Shown: one piece after another, positions 23,726 through 35,970 of the stretch
Layout of the letters: each line of letters starts with the position of its first letter
Position numbering within the stretch: the stretch's first letter is position 1
NCBI RefSeq assembly: GCF_902686445.1
Contig: NC_062216.1
Coordinates: forward strand, 6,283,084-6,347,083
Length of the DNA: 64,000 nt
Reading direction: 5' to 3'
Source: Sciurus carolinensis
Lineage: Eukaryota; Chordata; Mammalia; Rodentia; Sciuridae
Program-made: the position numbers and the translations under genes
The notes under the pieces: generated by a model
Database searches by the model: none
Seen by the model: the letters and a program-made list of their open reading frames with translations, nothing else
What the model was told of the DNA's origin: nothing

Positions 23726-24795
23726 TAAATAAATAGAAAAGATGAGCAGGGTAGAGGACAGGGAACAGGGGAGAGGAGAAGTGTGGAAAGTCATCTATAT
23801 CTAACAGAATCATACTTGGTTGAGCCATGGGATACAGAGGCCTGACTCCCAGGAACTGGTAGCCATGACAGACTGCTCCAGATAGCCTGGGAAGGAAGTG
23901 GCCCTGTGTGGGAGTGGCTTAGCTTCTGAGTGATATGCGAGTGCCTTAAACAAATGAATTCCCTAACTTCACCCCATCCTGTTCATCACAGAAGAAGCCC
24001 CTCTCAGTCTTGACCCCTTTACCTGTGTGACTATGAAATAAAGAAGAGATGAGCTACTCCATGTTGTTACAGACCAAATCTGGTATGGCCTGATCCATCA
24101 GGCTTCCTCTCATTATTGGCTCTTGTGTGTTTATTGATTAGATATCAATATGGGTAATTAATTGATTGATAGCCAGCATTGTCCTCAGCAGTTAACACTT
24201 CCCTCTTTCTTGCTAAATGTGCCTGAAATCACCACAGAGGAGGGTATGAGGAAGCACTGGTGCCTGAGTTAGAGAAAATGATCTTCCATGCATGTAAAAT
24301 TAGGTCAAAATAAACCCCATGATTATGTGTAACTATAGCACACTAGAAAATATTAATTGAAAAGAGAATAGCATATGGGGGAATATTTCAAAATTCTTGG
24401 GTAAATTAAGAAAATTTCAAAACGTTGGGTGTTTGTAATATATAACCCCAATTTTATCCATCCAACCCATTCATCATACACTTCAAATACAATTTATACA
24501 GCATCTCCTTTCAGACAATATGTTGTAGAATTTTATGTTCAATTTCAACTTCTTCTTCTTCAAAATAGGATAATTACTCGCAAAAACAGGTAGTTAGACA
24601 TATGAGTTGTAGTTCCTCAAACAAAAGTTCAGTGAAGCAAAGCCCATGAATAAAATGAGGCTCATGTTTGTTTTTAATTTTTTTGGAAATAAGACCTTAT
24701 TGGTTACTCTGAAAAATTTAAAAAAAGAAGAAGACTTCCAAAAGAAAAACAAAAAAGGGTTCAGGATCAGATGGTCACACATCTGAATTCTGAAA
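23726..24795. other. Unannotated DNA
   Basis: No gene or repeat could be assigned; AT-rich with short open frames. Confidence 0.4.
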
Positions 24796-25738
24796 GGCTT
24801 TTAAGGAAGTACTAGTGTGAACTTGCCTCAAATTATTCCAGGAAATAGAAAGGTAACACAAACAGCCTTACTCTATGTAGCCAGTATAACTCCAATACCA
24901 AGTCCAGAGAGGTATGCTTCAAAGAAAGAAAGCTCTATACCAGTATTCTTCAAGAACAAATGTGCAAAAGTCCTTACCAAAATATTATCAAATCACAGTC
25001 AACATCACACTGAACAGATTGCTCACGACGGTCATGTTGATTGCATTCTGGGGATGCAAGAATGGTCCAACATAGGTGAGTCAACAACTGAATAGGCTTC
25101 ATAAATTGTATATAGGACAAAAAGCACACAAACATCTTAAAAGGTACATAAAAGTCTTTGACAAAAGTTGATATCCATTTATGACAAAATATGGAATAAA
25201 CTAAGGATAGAAGGATCTTACCTCAAGTTGTAAAATCTCCACAGTACAACACAAAGGCAAAATTACAGTGAATGGAAAAAAACTGAAAGCATTTGCTGGG
25301 AAACCAGAAACAACTTAGGATGCCCATTCTCAATACTCCTTTTCATTATGGTGTTTGAAACTTCAGTCACAGAACTTAGGCAGAAGAAGGATATAAATAG
25401 GATACAGGTAGGAAGGAGAGGTGAGATTGTCCTCACATTATTTGCAAGCAGAAACAATCTCACTTCTTTCTGAATCTTTCTTTCATTTTATGAATCACAT
25501 CATTTGCAAACAAATAATTTTTGTTGAGAAAATTCTGAAAGCTCCACTGGAAGATTTCTAGAACTGATTAATAAATTCATCAAAGTTATAGGTTTCAGAA
25601 TCAGAGTATACCGAGAATGGATCTGCTACAGAATCAATTCAGATAGCAATTGTATTCATAAGGACTTTTAAAATGAAATAAAATACTTATGAATGAATCT
25701 AAACAAAAAGTTAAAAGACCTCTACTTTGGAAACTCAG

Positions 25739-25773
<35 letters not shown>

Positions 25774-26580
25774 TACATAGAAATCTAAAAAGTGATGAGA
25801 AGGTGGAAAATCCTCCAATATTAATGGAAAGGTATTATTGATTTTTTGAAATGGTCAGGCTAACATAGCATTCTACAAATTCAATGCAATCCCCAACAAA
25901 ATATCAATAATATTCTCCTTAGAAAGAAAAACTAATCCTAAAATTTATACTGAAGAAAAAAAAAGACCAGTAATAATAGCTAAAGCAATTTTGACTAAAA
26001 AAAAAGTTAAGGAGGAGGAGTAAATAAATGACTTCAAATATAGTACAGAGTGATAGTAAAAAATATACGATAGTTCTGGTGTAAAAATAAACACATGGAC
26101 TTATGAAGCAAAACATAAGATACAGAGACATCCCTGCAGAGATACAGGTTACAGTCATCTAATTCTTGTCCAAGGCAACAAAATCTTGTGTTGGAGGAAA
26201 GTCAGCATCTTTACCAAGTGGTGTGAGGAAAATTGGATATGAATGATATAAAAAAAAATAACTGAAAACAGAAATCTGTCACCCTGCACAACAGTCAACT
26301 GCAAGTGGAACAAAAACCTTAACATAGCAGAAAATTTGCTACTGAATAGAACATAAGGGAAAAACTTTCATATATAGGACCAGGTAGCAAGTTTCTTTAT
26401 AAGAATCCTGTAGCTCAGAAAACACCACCAATAAGGAATCAATGGAATGTCAAGGAGATAAAATGCTTTTACATGGTGACAGAAACAACTAGCAGGATGA
26501 AGGGAAAATCTCAGAGTATAGAAAAAAATCTTTGCCAGCTCCTCTTCCAAGAGGATTAAAAGCTAGAACATATAAAGAAT
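24796..26580 (+). mobile_element. Old L1 ORF2 fragments (RT to C-terminus)
   Basis: The order of recognisable pieces follows L1 ORF2: the RT domain (24817-25095; 25200-25470), a stretch equal to the segment before the C-terminal region (25500-25960), and the C-terminal region (26200-26560). Many stops and a (CA)n expansion at 25739-25767 interrupt it. Confidence 0.75.
25739..25767 (+). repeat. (CA)n microsatellite
   Basis: Fourteen CA/AC units within an old L1. Confidence 0.97.
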
Positions 26581-27189
26581 TCAAATAACCTAACACAACC
26601 TACCACTCACAAAACAACTCAAAACAACTTGTTATTCAACAAGTTCTGACATAAAACAGAGACTAATATATTTAGTCTATTTTAACAACATGGGTAGTTC
26701 ATGTCACACAGAAACACACAAGCACTCATGACCACAGTAACTCACACAAAAATAAAAGAAAAGTTGTTTTTCACTGTGCATAATCTTGATGTGACTCTAC
26801 TATTTCTACTAATGTGTGTAAATGCTTGAATGTCTTCCAGTCACAAATCACTGGTATTTTGGACACTGCCTTATGCTTTAATGAGATACTTACTCTCCAA
26901 TGGTTTTCAGGGAATGGTTTATCATACAAATTGCTTTTGTGATAATTGTACACAAAATGCTATGCTTTACTGTCCTGTTTATTGTTGTCCTAGTATTATC
27001 CAACTGCCACCTAGACCTCCAGATTGCCACGACGCTGCATACCCTTAACTATCTATGCCCCACCTGATAGAGAACAAGGACTTTGGGTCACTCTGACCAA
27101 CATCACCCTTTCTCATCAGGAAAAGTCAGAATGAATCAGTGCCCAAAGAATTTAGGTGCCTGATTCTTAGCAGGTGGGAAAATCAGTTA
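26581..27189. other. Unannotated DNA
   Basis: Nothing recognised over about 600 bp. A 72-codon cysteine-rich frame (26830-27048) has no recognisable domain. Confidence 0.4.
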
Positions 27190-27618
27190 GTCTTTTAGTC
27201 AGCTTCCTTTATTGCTCTGACTAAAAGACCTGAGCAGAAAAATTTCAAGGAGAAAAGATTTGTGGGGGTGCTCAGGGTTTCAGAGGACCCAATCCATGAC
27301 TCCATTCCTTGGGGCTCAAGATGTGGCAGAACATCTTTGTAGAAGGGTGTGGCAGAGGGAAGCAGCTCACATGATGATCAAGAGTCAGAGAAATTCCATT
27401 CACTGGTTAAAAAATATATACCCTAAAGACATGTCCCCAGGGACTCCCAGTCTCAGGCCTCACCCTCCTCTCTACAGTTACCACTCAGTTAATCCCATTA
27501 GATAATCAATACACAGGTTGTGTCAAGGTTCTCATAAGTCAATCATTTCTCCTCTAAACCTTCAGGCATTGTCTCACACATGAGTTTTGGGGGACACCTC
27601 ACAACCAAACCATAGTCA
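27190..27618 (-). mobile_element. MaLR (ERVL-MaLR) LTR, antisense
   Basis: The minus strand begins with a TGACTATGGTTTGG-type start (ending at 27618 on plus), then a 'tgtgtgagacaatgcc' landmark, and ends near 27190 with the 'ggtctttt' and 'gctgac' type end of mammalian MaLR LTRs. Landmarks such as 'tttcagaggacccaatccat' and 'acatgtccccagggac' fit the family. Same type as the split plus-strand copy at 38716-45409. No internal MaLR sequence is attached. Confidence 0.85.
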
Positions 27619-27694
27619 TTTAGGGGAGAGAGAGGATAATGAGGTGACTGCACAGCACAGTGAGACTCCTCTGAGAGCAGAGCACCTGGAGGTG

Positions 27695-27905
27695 AGGACT
27701 TGTGTCAATATTTTCCTCAGCTGTCATCACATCTGCTTTAGAAAAACTTGTCTTTCAAGATCAGATCACATCCTACCCTATTTCTCGGACTCTTTCTTGT
27801 TTCCCAAACTGTCTTAACCCCAATCACCCTGGCAACCAAAGCATTAAGACAATGAAAAACAAAACAACTTTACTGAGGCGTATTCAAAGGATAATAAAAA
27901 AAAAT
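27695..27905 (+). repeat. Local direct repeat, copy 1 (partner 28365-28560)
   Basis: Shares 'ttcctcagctgt' then a collinear diverged stretch including 'caagatcag.tcacatcct' with 28365-28560. The copies are about 665 bp apart, with a SINE and L1 fragment between. Confidence 0.75.
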
Positions 27906-27964
27906 CAAGGAACAGGTAATTGAGGCAAAAAGAGGGGAACTCAATTCCCTTCAAAGTTTCAACT

Positions 27965-28140
27965 CTGGTTAGGCATCAAATTACAACCTGTAAGCCCAGA
28001 GACTCCAGAACCTGGGCAGGAAGATCCCAAGTTCAGAGCCAGCCTAAGCAATTTAGTGAAGCCCTAAGCAACTTGGAAAGACCCTGTCTCAAAAAATAAA
28101 AAGGGCTGCACTGTAGCTTGGAGGCAAAGATCCCTTGGGA
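27965..28140 (+). mobile_element. B1-ID composite SINE
   Basis: 7SL-type segment ('gccagcctaagcaatttag', 'accctgtctcaaaa') joined to a degenerate tRNA-type segment, the composite structure known from squirrel genomes. Confidence 0.75.
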
Positions 28141-28149
28141 CAGCATATA

Positions 28150-28360
28150 ATTTGCTTATTAAAAAATGGGTAAATGACTTGAATAGGCCGTTTACAGAGA
28201 ATAACTACACAAGGTCAATTAATACATGAAAAAGTGCTTGATGTCTTTAGCTATTAGGGAATAGTTTTCACTTGAAAACCTGACCAAGATGTCACCTGAC
28301 ACCACTTAGAATGAATATCACCAAAGAAATAAAAATATAACAGATGTTGACAAGGATGTA
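28150..28360 (+). mobile_element. Old L1 fragment, ORF2 C-terminal part
   Basis: Contains 'aaatgggtaaatgacttgaa' and 'cacctgacaccacttagaat', landmarks of the region just before the L1 ORF2 C-terminus. A comparable fragment follows a SINE at 60800-60960. Confidence 0.75.
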
Positions 28361-28364
28361 GCCT

Positions 28365-28560
28365 TGGTGTGAATACCTTCCTCAGCTGTAATTCCATCCC
28401 CTTAAGGAATAGAAGTGTTTCAAGATCAGGTCACATCCTTCCCCTTGACCTCAGGTCTCTCTTGTTGCCAAAATGTCACAACATCAAATCATCATGATTA
28501 CCAAATCATCAAGAGCATCAATTAAAAAAAATTGCTCAGAGGGAGCTGTTCAAAGACAAC
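28365..28560 (+). repeat. Local direct repeat, copy 2 (partner 27695-27905)
   Basis: See copy 1; it abuts the inverted paralogous arm starting at about 28556. Confidence 0.75.
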
Positions 28561-28659
28561 AGGTTTATTTTAAAGTTAAAGCTTATAGTTGTGAGGTCAC
28601 TTTACTGATTAATAACATAACTCTTTATTAATGAATTGGAAACATTTGAATTCAAACTT

Positions 28660-28700
<41 letters not shown>

Positions 28701-29350
28701 ATCAGAGGGAGAAGAGTGCCAACACAGTTGGGAGTCAATAACAGTTAACATCTCTGATGTGTGGATCAGGAATATTTGATGCTCTGGCCATGAGATTTTT
28801 ATTTTGTATATTGTTTGTTTTTATACTAGGTTCTAGGAAGTGAAATGCCAACCTCTCTGTGCAAGAGTCATGTCACCCTACTATGGTAAATTCCATTCTG
28901 ACTTGCTATTGGCAAGGGTGACAGAGAGCAAAGAGTGTGACTCACCTCCTGGCAATTGGTAGGAAAAGCACCCGGGCAGTGAAAGTAGAGGACTGAGTCT
29001 TTGCTCTTATATGACAAAGTTACTTGCCCTTTCTCAAATGGGTTATTTCACTTAAAAAGATGCCCTCCAGTTCCACCTATGTGGCTAATAGCAGCAATGA
29101 TTTGTAGGTTTCAAAACAAGTGGAATAGGGGATTGATGTTCTCACCAAAATGACATTGTGTCTTTGAGGTTGTAGATTTACTCAATGTACACAGGTGTGG
29201 AAATAACAGATTGTACTCTGCAGGTGTACACAAATATTATGTCAATTAGTAGGAAAAAACAAACAAAGAGCTGGTACATAAGCACCCTTCTCTTCAATTA
29301 CATTCAATTTACTCCGTTTCATACTTCAATAGATTTATAAATTTGCCTCC
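28556..29350 (+). repeat. Inverted paralogous arm (partner 59750-60575)
   Basis: The reverse complement of 59750-60575 aligns end to end. Exact shared words include 'gttaacatctctgatgtg', 'gaagagtgccaacacag' and 'atatgacaaagttacttgcc'. The (TG)n tract at 28662-28698 sits at the same place as (AC)n at 60440-60480, so the microsatellite predates the duplication. No open frame is conserved. Confidence 0.88.
28662..28698 (+). repeat. (TG)n microsatellite
   Basis: About 18 perfect TG units. Confidence 0.97.
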
Positions 29351-29689
29351 TAGAACCACATAATTAAATATTGGTCATAGTTCAATTAAATGTTTATATT
29401 ACCTCTAATTTGTCACTACAAATTTTAAAAAGTGCTATAAATAAAATGGAACTTTCATGAGGTTACTTTTCCAGGTCACATGAAAGCACTCCTAATCCAA
29501 TCAACATAACCTTATCACATTTATTCTAGTTACCTCTGGAGTATTTTGAGACATAGTGATTTACATTTCATATTTAAACATTTTGATACATATACATGTG
29601 AAAACTGAAGAGACACTTTGTACAATTGTCAATATACTTCTTCATCATCCACCATTGTTTGTCAAATAAATAAATATGTGCACATTCAC
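29351..29689. other. AT-rich spacer
   Basis: No feature recognised. Confidence 0.4.
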
Positions 29690-29895
29690 TGGACATGGGG
29701 TGTACACCTTTAGTCTCAAGGACTCAGCAGCCTGAGACAGAAGGATTGCAATTCTGAGATCTACCTTAGCAAGCCCATCACATTTAGCAAGACACTGTCT
29801 CAAAAAAAAAAAATTACAGGACAGGGAATGTGGCTCAGTGGCAGAGCTTCCCTGGGTTCAATTCCCAGTAGTTAAATAAAAAAATAAAGAAATAA
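29690..29895 (+). mobile_element. B1-ID composite SINE
   Basis: B1-like half with 'agcctgagacagaaggattg' and 'gacactgtctcaaaaaa', then ID-like half with 'gaatgtggctcagtggcaga' and 'ctgggttcaattcccag', ending in an AAATAAA-rich tail. RNA polymerase III boxes are recognisable in the ID half. Confidence 0.9.
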
Positions 29896-30029
29896 AACCA
29901 ATATCACATTAAAATCACTGTAGTGACAAATATACCTCTAGTGTATTCCTTTACACTGTGGTTTACTAGTTATCACTATACGTGCACTGAGATTTTTAAT
30001 TTTTTCTTATTTCCTCTTGACAATATTAT

Positions 30030-30365
30030 GGCATTTGCAGATAAATGGATGCAATTGGAAAATATCATGCTAAGTGAAATAAGCCAAACCCAAATCACCA
30101 AAGGCCAAATGATTCCCCTGTTAAGTGAATCATGATACATAATAGGGGTAGGGAGGTGGGAAGTAAAAGAAGAATGAAGGAATTTTAGATGACATGGAGG
30201 GAAATGAGGAGAGGAGGCTGCAGGAGTATAAAACATTGTGGACAGAGACAGACATTCCCTATGTAATGTATGATTACACCAATGTTGTGAATCTACATCG
30301 TATAAGGTCAGAGAAATGAAAAATTGTACCCCAGTCTGCAAAAATAAAAAAAAAATATTTAAAAA
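30030..30365 (+). mobile_element. 5'-truncated L1, 3' end
   Basis: Starts inside the ORF2 C-terminus ('atggcatttgcagataaatg'), continues through a G/A-rich 3' UTR and ends in an A-rich tail at 30340-30365. Confidence 0.88.
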
Positions 30366-30399
30366 AAACTAGTAGTTTCCAGCTCTCAAATACTTTTCT

Positions 30400-30970
30400 C
30401 TCTACATCTTAAGAAATTACCTGTATTCCTCTCCTTATCTTCCTGAGTTTTATTTCAAAGTGATTTTTTATGATAACCGGTAGAACCCTTCAGAGAGAGC
30501 CAACAAAAACGTGTAACTATAGAAATTCCTCCTAGGAGTCAAAAGTTCTCTCATCTCTGCATTACTGTGTTGCTGTGCAGTGTCAGGATACACAAAATCA
30601 TCCAAGTCAGTTAAATTGTGATCATTTTCTCAGACCAGCATGAATTATAAATAGAAAAACACCCTATGTAAGAGACAAAAACTGAAAAAAGTGATGAAAA
30701 CTTACAATTTATTATCATAAATTACCTCTTGAAAAAGTGCCCCAATTATAATTTTGTACTGAGTTCCAGCAAACTTGTCCCAGCTTCTGATGTTGCCACC
30801 ATCAAGGAAAGACTGATTGAGGGTTCCTCTGTCCATTTCACTTGCATTTCACCAGCCTCACATTAAACTGAATCCTGAAAATGAGGATGATCCTTCTTCC
30901 ACATCACTCCTTTTTCAGTCAGGATTCTATCTACAGCATGTAAATGATTTAGTCACTGTTTGGAGGTTGA
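30400..30970 (+). repeat. Direct paralogous segment (partner 58900-59490)
   Basis: Collinear, same-orientation similarity to 58900-59490: 'ttctctcatctct' in both, 'atagaaaaacac' in both, and a closing block around 30840-30925 against 59390-59475 with 'tttcaccag' and 'ctcctttttcag' (one base different). Clearly more diverged than the neighbouring inverted pair. Confidence 0.6.
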
Positions 30971-31029
30971 ATTCTTATAGGAGTGAAGGAGGAGAAGGAG
31001 AAACAAATCTACACATTTTTTCCAGCTCT

Positions 31030-32396
31030 GTGTAACATATTGGGACAAACTCAGTGTTTAAAAAACAATTAAGTCACTCATTTATAAGTTAGGATCCCAG
31101 GTCTGGGCAGACTGGGTCCTCTGCAAACCTCTCACAGGCCCTCCAGCGTGTGTTGTCTGGGACTATGATCTCAGCAGAGGCTACTGACTCTCTTTATATC
31201 CCACAGATTATTGGAAAGGTGCCATTCCATGAGAGTTGTGGATCTCAATTTCCATATTCTTGCTTCTGTTCCCTCCTGTCTATCCCTGCTCCTTTCCACT
31301 CTATGAGGAATCTTTCATTTCTTTTTCTCTTCTGATTCAGGAGAGGGAAGGCAGGGCCTCATGCTTGCTGCTTATACACTGTACCACTGCATCACAAAAC
31401 CAACCCAAGTTGCTTCTTCAATGCCTGGTAGAGACCTTCTTAGGGTTCAAAACTCTGCCTCAGATTCTCCTTTCATCATTAAGAGAATAACAGTATAAAT
31501 CTCACTTGGTCAACTTACATTCACTTTGAATTTTCCCCTTTGGTTGACTGACAGTGAATGGAAATGGTATCTCAAAAGTCCCTTAATCATTACCACAAAC
31601 CACAGCCCGGCCCTGAGAATGGTAGTTCATGGAGCCCTGGACACTGATTTAATCCTTCAATACATTGATCTTCTGCTCTCTAGCCCACACAAAGAGAAAA
31701 TCATTGGGATGCTACTCAGAAAGTGCTGGAACAGAGATGAAGGAGAATGGCCTGAGTGGAGGAAATGCACTTCCTGGGGATTGTCACAGTTGATTTTCTT
31801 CCTTCAAGAAGGAAGGCATTTTTCATAATCTCTCTGTACATGTGATGGTGTTGGATTGGGTCAAAAGTGGGTTTGTCTACTGTAATGTGGGAAATGTGGA
31901 AACCAGACTCTGTGAGCAGGGACTTTTACCTCATATTGTTTTGGTGTTTTGAGGATCATAGTTCCCACAGGTCATGTAATTTCCCAAACTCTCATTGCAA
32001 AATCTGACCTTTTGTATGTATTCATTGAGGTTTCAGGGTCTTTGACTTGTGCTCTGCTACTGTTTTCATGGGTTGTCTCCATAAGGGAAATATGAAGACA
32101 TCCCTCCAGGTGACCCAAGTGGATGAGGGTTAGGGCAACGAACAGGAGTGTCACAGGAAAGGGAAGGTAGACTCCCAGCTAAGGCCCAGTGGTTGTCCTG
32201 AATGAGAAGTAAGAAAAAGAGACCTCAGGAACTTAGGACAACACCACAAAAGTTCTTGAGGATCCATCCATATGGGATCTTAGCAAGTGTTTGTGTCCTG
32301 CATAATGTCATGACAAGGAAAGTGTGGTGAGCCCCTGTGTTGTCTGGGATGAACTGGGAATGGTGAGACCTGACTTCCTGGTGAGAGTGACTTGCC
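31030..32396. other. Unannotated DNA with a possible SINE scrap
   Basis: No gene recognised. 31340-31400 resembles part of an antisense ID SINE ('cagggcctcatgcttgc'), too short to be sure. A 60-codon minus-strand frame at 31972-32154 starts with a hydrophobic leader-like run but has no other support. Confidence 0.35.
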
Positions 32397-32400
32397 CCTG

Positions 32401-32961
32401 TGTTATGGGGCACAACTTAAGAATAGACCAATCACCAATAAGAAGTCCAAATTCGAGAGTCTTTATTAAGCCTGCTGACTGACTGTCTCACACAATGCCC
32501 CAAAAAATGGCTATGGGAGAATAGCCCTGACCCTAGGGTTGTAGGGGTTCTTATACCAAAAATTACATTAATCATAAGTGTTTGTTGCTATGACTCAAAA
32601 TTACACATTAACATCATGAGATCAACAACAGAGGGGGACGTGGGTCAAAATGACCCTTACCTAGGTACAACCTACAGAATGGTTACTAGCATCTACACCA
32701 TCATTGTTCACATGGTACATTGTTTAGAAGCAATAGGAATCAAAAGAGAGCAATTCTTTACTACATAGGAGTTGCCATTGTATATTACTAAACATGTCAC
32801 ACCAAGTAACTGATGATGGGCACAGAGGCGGGTGTTCCTATGGGAGAAGATTATTTCCTACATAACATGGAGTCTCAGAGCAAAATGGAGTCTGTTTAGT
32901 CATTTCCCTTAGAGTCTGGCCTGTACCATTCTCATGGATTCAGATCTATCAGTTCATCACA
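32401..32961 (-). mobile_element. Solo ERV LTR with 4-bp target duplication
   Basis: On the minus strand it begins TGTGATGAACTG and ends CCCCATAACA, with the poly(A) signal AATAAA at 32462-32467 about 60 bp from the 3' end. The flanks are CCTG at 32397-32400 and at 32962-32965; a 4-bp duplication is typical of class I (gammaretrovirus-like) ERVs. Repeated 'atggagtct' words (32870 and 32888) are also common in such LTRs. No internal retroviral sequence adjoins. Confidence 0.85.
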
Positions 32962-32965
32962 CCTG

Positions 32966-34599
32966 TGTGGGGTAAGTAGGAAGATGGTGAGGACAGACAG
33001 CAAGGAGAGAGGAAGGGGGAAAAGAATGGGAGAGACTCCAATCAAATATAGTAAGGTACAGAAGCCCTCCTAGGGGTTTGTCAGCTAATCTCCCAGGGTC
33101 TTGACAAGGGTACAGAGATCACAGCATTCATGAGTCCTGGATGCTCGAGCCCACTTGCATGGACTGGTTAACAGGCTTGCAGTTGTGAACAAACTACTGA
33201 GGCTTAGTTCAGTAGAGGAAAACCTGCTTCAGGTTCTCAAAAATTGACTGTGAGGGTGGTGGTTGAGGAGCATGGGTTCTTCCCCAGGAGCTTCCTGTCC
33301 ACCATTTGTCCCTCCGACCCAGGGTGTCACTGTCCTGTATCCATGAAGTTCAGGAGCAGGCTTGGTGTTCAGGAGGGCCAATCTGCATCTGCCCGTGCAA
33401 CTTAAGGGTTGCATCTTCTATTTATGTGAAAATTTAGAGTCGTGAGGACATTTATGTTGAATATGCAAGTGTTTTCTTGTCAACACTTGAAAACACTTTA
33501 TGTAAAATATGTATCTTGAGCCAGTTCTTCCACAACCACAAAGGTGACATGATCCAGTCTCAACTTGGGGACTTTGGTCAGGTTCTGTGTGTGGAGTGGA
33601 TGGAATTAGGAACCTCTGAAAGTCCCAGATTCAGACTAGTTATTCAGATGAGGAAATGCTGGTGAACAGGCCTGGGCCTCACTAAGAGGTTGCCTTCCAT
33701 TTCTGCCCCCCAGATGTATGCCAGCAGCCCAACTGAGCCAGAGTGAAAGGGAAGAAATTCAGTGTTAGGAGGGAGGAACACCAGTAGTCCTGGGCTTGAA
33801 ATTCCATTGGCCTGGGATCCCTCAGATACAGAAGCTACACCTGCCATGGTGTGGGGATCTCCACAGGGTCAGTCATTTCCATGACAGAGGCCCTGCAGTG
33901 AGGAGCACATCACCAAAAACAGCACATGGCCTTGGGCTACAGCACCCATCACTGCCCACGCTCCTCTGAGAAGGGTCAGAGCATCCAGGGACTGAACCAC
34001 AGTCAGTACATGAGGTGAACTCCATCCTGGAAGATCACACAAGATTCCTGCAGGTCAGTGAACAGCTCCTTATAGTAATCCTAGAGAAAAAAGCACACAG
34101 GTCGGGAGGAAGTCTGCAGGCATGACTTGAGATGGTCTTCATGCCAAGGTTTGGTCGAGTGAACAAACACCTACACGGGGGTGTCATACACCACTCATGG
34201 AATGGCTGGTGCTGCTCACCTGAGCACTGCTTTCAGGTCACTGCTCTTCTTCACAAACCTTGATGTTTTCTCTTCTGAAAGCAGGTGCTGAGGTCTAGGG
34301 ACAGGGAACAGGGCAGGAGCGCTAAATAAAAGGAAATGACAAGCCCCAATAGCTCCTCCAGCAGCAACCCTCCCACCAGTCACCAGTTGGATGGCCACCT
34401 TCACAGGAGGCCAGTACACTTCTGACCATCACAAACCAGACTTTATTCCAGGGAATGTCTCTGTACAGTTCCTCTTTTATGGAACTTCAGCTCCACTCTG
34501 GCTCCAGGACAGAGGGTTCCATCACATCTGACCTCTGTGTGGTTCAGAACTTTGCAGCAGTGATTTGGTGTTCCTGATATTTCTGGTTTCTAGACCATA
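32966..34599. other. Unannotated DNA
   Basis: 1.6 kb of ordinary composition with short open frames on both strands; nothing recognised. Confidence 0.4.
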
Positions 34600-35970
34600 G
34601 TGCCTAGAGGTGCATGCAGAGCTCCAGAGAAAGCTTCCCTCCTTCCTCTAGGATTCTCTCTTACATTTCCATCTCATCCCTCCAGTCTCTGCACCCCTTC
34701 ATTCCTCCCTTAATGTAATTCACTATCAATTACTCAAAATAAGGGACATGAGAATTAAATCTCAGGATATGCTGTAGTTTCAATCATGGGTTCTTGAGGA
34801 CAAGGCTTCCTAAATCACATGTGAGCAAAGAGTGAAAGTGCAGTAAAGTCACAATGATGGGTGAATGCTCACGGTTTTGCAAAGGCTCTCCTCTTCAGAT
34901 ATCAGTTCTCTACATGACTCCATTTCCTAAGGCTCAGAATTACAGGGGTCTTTCGGGAAGAAATGAGTATACTTCGCTGAACCCAGCCCTAATTTATATG
35001 AGAGGTTGCTTTGCATGAAGGTTCTCACTGGGCTGTGCCTGCACCTGCACCAGGGATGTTCCTGCATTCCTTGTGACAGGAAGTAGGGCATGGGGGTACT
35101 AACATCACCATGAGATTTGACTTTACTAATGACAAATTTATGGCTCTATCCAGTTTTCAGAGTCATAGATACCTAGAATTTGAGCCTTGTTTCTCAATGT
35201 GATTTTCAGCTCATTTGAATTTGAGAAGCTGTCTTTGGTTAAATGGTTCTCCTCTCTGTTTTCCCATTGGGATCAATGGGAACTGCCTTGTTTTAGTGTT
35301 TATTTCTTAGTTGTTTTAAGAAGCATCATCACATCAGACACTATATGAATAAGGACTGCAGTGCCAGTGCTTTCAGGTACGAAGGAACTGGCATCTGCTT
35401 AGTCTTCTCTAGAGAAAATCTAGAGACTTTCTTGAATCGATTCAGACATATTCCCAAAGGTAGAACATGGTGATTCCCTATCAGTGACTTGTGTCCTTTG
35501 TCAGCCAACTCCAGTGATTCTAAATTTTGCTCATATTTATAATCACTTAGAGGTTACTTTAAATTCCCAATGCCCAGGTCTGAAAAAGTAAGGCAAACAT
35601 TTCTGTCTCGCATACTAGCACTTTACAGGTTTATTGACCCAGAATGGGAAAATGCAGAGATACAGATTTAAGCATGCAACATGAATCATCTTGATTGCTG
35701 TAACCACTATTGTAGAGCCACCAAGTGTTCACAGTGAGAGGCCAGTAGAGAATCAGTGTGTAGCAAATAAACCTTGTATAGAAAATGAAGTGTGAACACA
35801 GCATACTACACTGGGGAGAATTTTATTAACATCAAAATAAATATTCAGTACTATAGTAAAATGACTTTAAAGAGCCACAGCATTCATGGCCAGGAGAACT
35901 TTATCCACGATGGTTTTTCTACTGACATCCTCCAGTGGTAGAGGTCCCAGAGATCACCAGAGAATAGCCT
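34600..35970 (+). repeat. Direct paralogous segment, copy 2 (partner 4900-6200)
   Basis: See 4900-6200; best-aligned parts are 35300-35705 and 35810-35960. The two copies are about 29.6 kb apart, in the same orientation. Confidence 0.7.

Noticed and set aside
31972..32154. Secreted protein exon (minus strand)
   Set aside because: Only a hydrophobic start over about 15 residues; no splice sites, partner exons or family resemblance.
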